Shown here in pieces: positions 53,732-55,985 of a stretch of 55,985 nucleotides of DNA; the stretch's first letter is position 1; each line of letters opens with the position of its first letter. A program made the position numbers and the translations under genes. The notes beneath the pieces are model-generated. The model was given only the letters and a program-made list of their open reading frames with translations, was not told where the DNA came from and did no database searches. The stretch is from an uncultured Gammaproteobacteria bacterium (GTDB taxonomy: Bacteria; Pseudomonadota; Gammaproteobacteria; SZUA-229): NCBI GenBank assembly GCA_913065105.1, contig CAJXZZ010000007.1:1-55985 (forward strand), read 5' to 3'.

Positions 53732-55615
53732 ATGAGTAAATATGATGCCTCGTCCATCGAGGTATTAACAGGTCTTGAACCGGTGCAGAAAAGACCGGGC
53801 ATGTACACTGACACCACCCGCCCTAATCACCTGGCACAGGAAGTTATCGATAATAGCGTGGATGAAGCTATTGCCGGTCATGCCAGTAAAATTGATGTCA
53901 CCCTGTTTAAAGACGGTTCCATCAGCGTTACCGACGATGGTCGCGGCATGCCGGTTGATATCCACCCTGAAGAAGGTATTCCCGGTGTCGAGGTTATCCT
54001 TACACGGTTGCATGCCGGTGGTAAATTCTCCAATAAAAATTATGAGTTCTCTGGTGGCCTGCATGGCGTCGGGGTGTCGGTGGTCAATGCGTTATCATCG
54101 AAAGTGACCGTCGAGGTGCGTCGTGATGGCACTGTGTATGAAATGGAATTTAAACATGGCGCAAAAACCAGCAAGCTGAAAAAAACCGGCACAGTAGGTA
54201 AACGCAATACCGGTACAAAGATTCATTTCTGGCCTGAAAAAAAATATTTTGATTCAGCGGTTTTTTCTATCTCTAAATTAAAACATGTTCTGCGTGCCAA
54301 AGCGGTTTTGTGCTCGGGTTTAGAGGTGAGTTTTACGGAAGAAAAATCAGGCGAGAAGCAAAGTTGGCTGTATGAAGGTGGTTTGGCGGATTATTTAGGC
54401 GAAAGTCTATTTGACAAAGACTGCCTGCCAGCGGAACCATTTATTGGCAGCATGGCAAGCACCACTGAAGCCGTAGACTGGGCATTAACCTGGCAGATTG
54501 ACGCGGGTGAATTAATGACAGAGTCTTATGTGAATCTGATTCCAACCGCGCAGGGTGGCACCCATGTTAATGGTCTGCGTACCGGTTTGGCTGAAGCATT
54601 ACGAGAGTTTTGTGAGCTTCGCAGTCTGTTACCGCGCGGTGTCAAACTCAGTCCTGAAGATGTCTGGGATAAAGTTTGTTACGTGCTCTCGGTTAAACTT
54701 GCCGATCCACAGTTTTCCGGTCAGACCAAAGAACGTTTATCATCGCGCGAATGTGCCGCATTTGTTTCCGGCGTGGTGAAAGACGCGTTTAGTCTGTGGC
54801 TGAATCAGCACACAGATGCCGGTGAATCCATCGCCATGCTGGCGATTGAGAATGCGCAGAAACGTCTGCGTGCCGGTAAAAAAGTTATCCGTAAAAAAGT
54901 CACTAGCGGACCGGCGTTGCCGGGTAAGTTATCGGACTGTTCTTCACAGGATATAACCAGGTCAGAACTGTTCCTAGTGGAAGGTGACTCTGCGGGTGGC
55001 AGTGCTAAACAGGCGCGTGATAGGCAGTTTCAGGCCATCATGCCCTTACGTGGAAAAATTCTTAATACCTGGGAAGTCGAATCTGATCAGGTTTTAGCTT
55101 CACAGGAGGTGCATGATATTTCCATCGCCGTCGGGGTCGAACCCGGCTCGTCGGATTTAAAGGATCTACGCTACGGAAAGATCTGTATCCTGGCGGATGC
55201 GGATTCTGACGGATACCATATCGCTACCTTGTTATGCGCGTTGTTCCTGCGGCATTTCAGGCCGTTGGTTGAGACCGGGCACATCTTTGTGGCGATGCCG
55301 CCGTTGTTTCGTATCGATGTGGCTAAAGAAGTCTTTTACGCACTCGACGAAGCGGAAAAGCAAGGCATATTAGATCGCATAGAAGCTGAAAAGAAACGCG
55401 GCAAAGTCAGTGTGACACGTTTCAAAGGTCTGGGTGAAATGAACCCGATGCAGCTGCGGGTCACTACGTTAGCGCCAGATACACGCCGACTGGTGCAGTT
55501 AACCTTAGGCGAAGGTAATGCCAGCCATAGTATGCTGGACATGTTGCTGGCGAAAAAGCGTGCCGGTGATCGTAAAGCCTGGCTTGAAAGCAAAGGCGCA
55601 CTAGCTGCAGTATAG
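53732..55615 (+). CDS. parE: DNA topoisomerase IV subunit B
   Basis: A 627-residue GHKL ATPase subunit; with ParC it decatenates daughter chromosomes. Opening KYDASSIEVLTGLEPVQKRP, ATP-site segments VIDNSVDEAIAGH, DDGRGMPVD and GGLHGVGVSVVNALS, transducer with GGTHVNGLRTGL, and TOPRIM motifs LVEGDSAGGSAKQARDRQF and DADSDGYHIATLL. The length matches ParE (630) rather than GyrB (about 800), and the adjacent parC settles the assignment. Confidence 0.97.
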   Translation: MSKYDASSIEVLTGLEPVQKRPGMYTDTTRPNHLAQEVIDNSVDEAIAGHASKIDVTLFKDGSISVTDDGRGMPVDIHPEEGIPGVEVILTRLHAGGKFSNKNYEFSGGLHGVGVSVVNALSSKVTVEVRRDGTVYEMEFKHGAKTSKLKKTGTVGKRNTGTKIHFWPEKKYFDSAVFSISKLKHVLRAKAVLCSGLEVSFTEEKSGEKQSWLYEGGLADYLGESLFDKDCLPAEPFIGSMASTTEAVDWALTWQIDAGELMTESYVNLIPTAQGGTHVNGLRTGLAEALREFCELRSLLPRGVKLSPEDVWDKVCYVLSVKLADPQFSGQTKERLSSRECAAFVSGVVKDAFSLWLNQHTDAGESIAMLAIENAQKRLRAGKKVIRKKVTSGPALPGKLSDCSSQDITRSELFLVEGDSAGGSAKQARDRQFQAIMPLRGKILNTWEVESDQVLASQEVHDISIAVGVEPGSSDLKDLRYGKICILADADSDGYHIATLLCALFLRHFRPLVETGHIFVAMPPLFRIDVAKEVFYALDEAEKQGILDRIEAEKKRGKVSVTRFKGLGEMNPMQLRVTTLAPDTRRLVQLTLGEGNASHSMLDMLLAKKRAGDRKAWLESKGALAAV

Positions 55616-55621
55616 ATACAG

Positions 55622-55718
55622 CAGTGAATAGTTAATAGTGAACAGTGAATAGTAAAAAATAAAAACTATTTTCTTGTTCTCTAGGCGTTATTCACTGTTC
55701 ACTATTAACTATTCACTG
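55622..55718. repeat. 30-bp perfect inverted repeat built from heptamers between parE and parC
   Basis: Left arm 55622-55651 and right arm 55689-55718 are exact reverse complements, with a 37-base loop. The left arm reads as degenerate heptamers AGTGAAT, AGTTAAT, AGTGAAC, AGTGAAT from 55623. The structure lies in the parE-parC intergenic region, ending 10 bp before the parC start, and would form a strong hairpin in a joint mRNA. Confidence 0.95.
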
Positions 55719-55728
55719 AATATAAATT

Positions 55729-55985
55729 ATGACTTCACAATCTGAATTAGAGTTTGAAGGTATAGAGAAGCTTCCCCTCTCTGAGTTTACCGAAAAAGCG
55801 TATCTCGATTATTCCATGTACGTCATCATGGATCGCGCCTTGCCGTATATCGGTGATGGTCTAAAACCGGTACAGCGTCGCATCGTTTTTGCCATGTCTG
55901 AATTAGGTTTGAGCGCTTCGTCCAAGCATAAAAAATCTGCCCGTACCGTGGGTGATGTTTTAGGTAAATATCATCCGCATGGCGA
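55729..55985 (+). CDS. parC: DNA topoisomerase IV subunit A, N-terminal part only
   Basis: ATG at 55729 opens a frame that runs off the window end after about 85 residues. [36 protein letters not shown] and [20 protein letters not shown] are the ParC/GyrA N-terminal segments; the catalytic tyrosine lies beyond the window. The order parE-parC supports ParC over GyrA. Confidence 0.93.
   Translation, partial: MTSQSELEFEGIEKLPLSEFTEKAYLDYSMYVIMDRALPYIGDGLKPVQRRIVFAMSELGLSASSKHKKSARTVGDVLGKYHPHG

Overview
The window looks like chromosomal DNA of a sulfur-oxidizing gammaproteobacterium. The evidence is gene order: yebC-ruvCAB-ybgC-tolQRAB-pal-cpoB-queE-queC, fmdB-aspS-nadA, xerD-dsbC, pepA-(x)-valS, lptFG, rimI beside a psi-like gene, and parE-parC all match gammaproteobacterial neighbourhoods, and a soxXYZA operon points to thiosulfate or sulfide oxidation. 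No prophage, insertion sequence, conjugative element or CRISPR array was found. Most genes are housekeeping; the unusual material lies in leaders and intergenic repeats.

Layout. 1-4650: a cut-off short-chain dehydrogenase, then fmdB-aspS-nadA and a lipase-like hydrolase. 4850-14478: one long, tightly packed + strand block for Holliday-junction processing, the Tol-Pal envelope machine and queuosine precursor synthesis. 14500-14864: a tRNA-Lys unit with an odd structured leader. 14903-18661 (- strand): soxXYZA and the periplasmic protease bepA. 19182-21626: a FadL-type porin and a DUF302-like exported protein. 21719-27937: branched-chain amino-acid synthesis (ilvI-ilvH-ilvC, leuA) interrupted by pssA; both ilvI and leuA are preceded by candidate regulatory leader peptides. 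27966-30953: a psi/uracil-DNA-glycosylase-like gene, rimI and prfC. 30954-32732: a gene-free nest of repeats and hairpins with a possible structured RNA. 32733-36855: accessory genes (zinc-dependent phospholipase C fold, lipoproteins, MBL hydrolase, DUF1304, DUF1415). 37068-42241 (- strand): valS, an acidic protein and pepA. 42464-49164: lptFG, RDD protein, TraF-like barrel, a lysine-rich histone H1-like gene split by a frameshift, xerD, dsbC. 49211-52765 (- strand): addA. 52766-53731: a second repeat zone. 53732-end: parE and the start of parC.

Most worth following up: (1) the H1-like gene, where a canonical A-AAA-AAG slippery heptamer followed by a possible stem-loop joins a Lys/Ala repeat domain to a coiled-coil-like tail in the -1 frame; (2) a protein beside rimI with the N-terminal signature of DNA polymerase III psi fused to a UDG-like domain that keeps four iron-sulfur-type cysteines but has lost catalytic motifs; (3) leucine- and isoleucine/valine-rich leader peptides whose start codons lie the same short distance from a -10 box; (4) hairpins with unrelated arms but similar loops, and heptamer arrays, some in inverted pairs. 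Everything here was read by eye from sequence; no database search, folding program or alignment was run.
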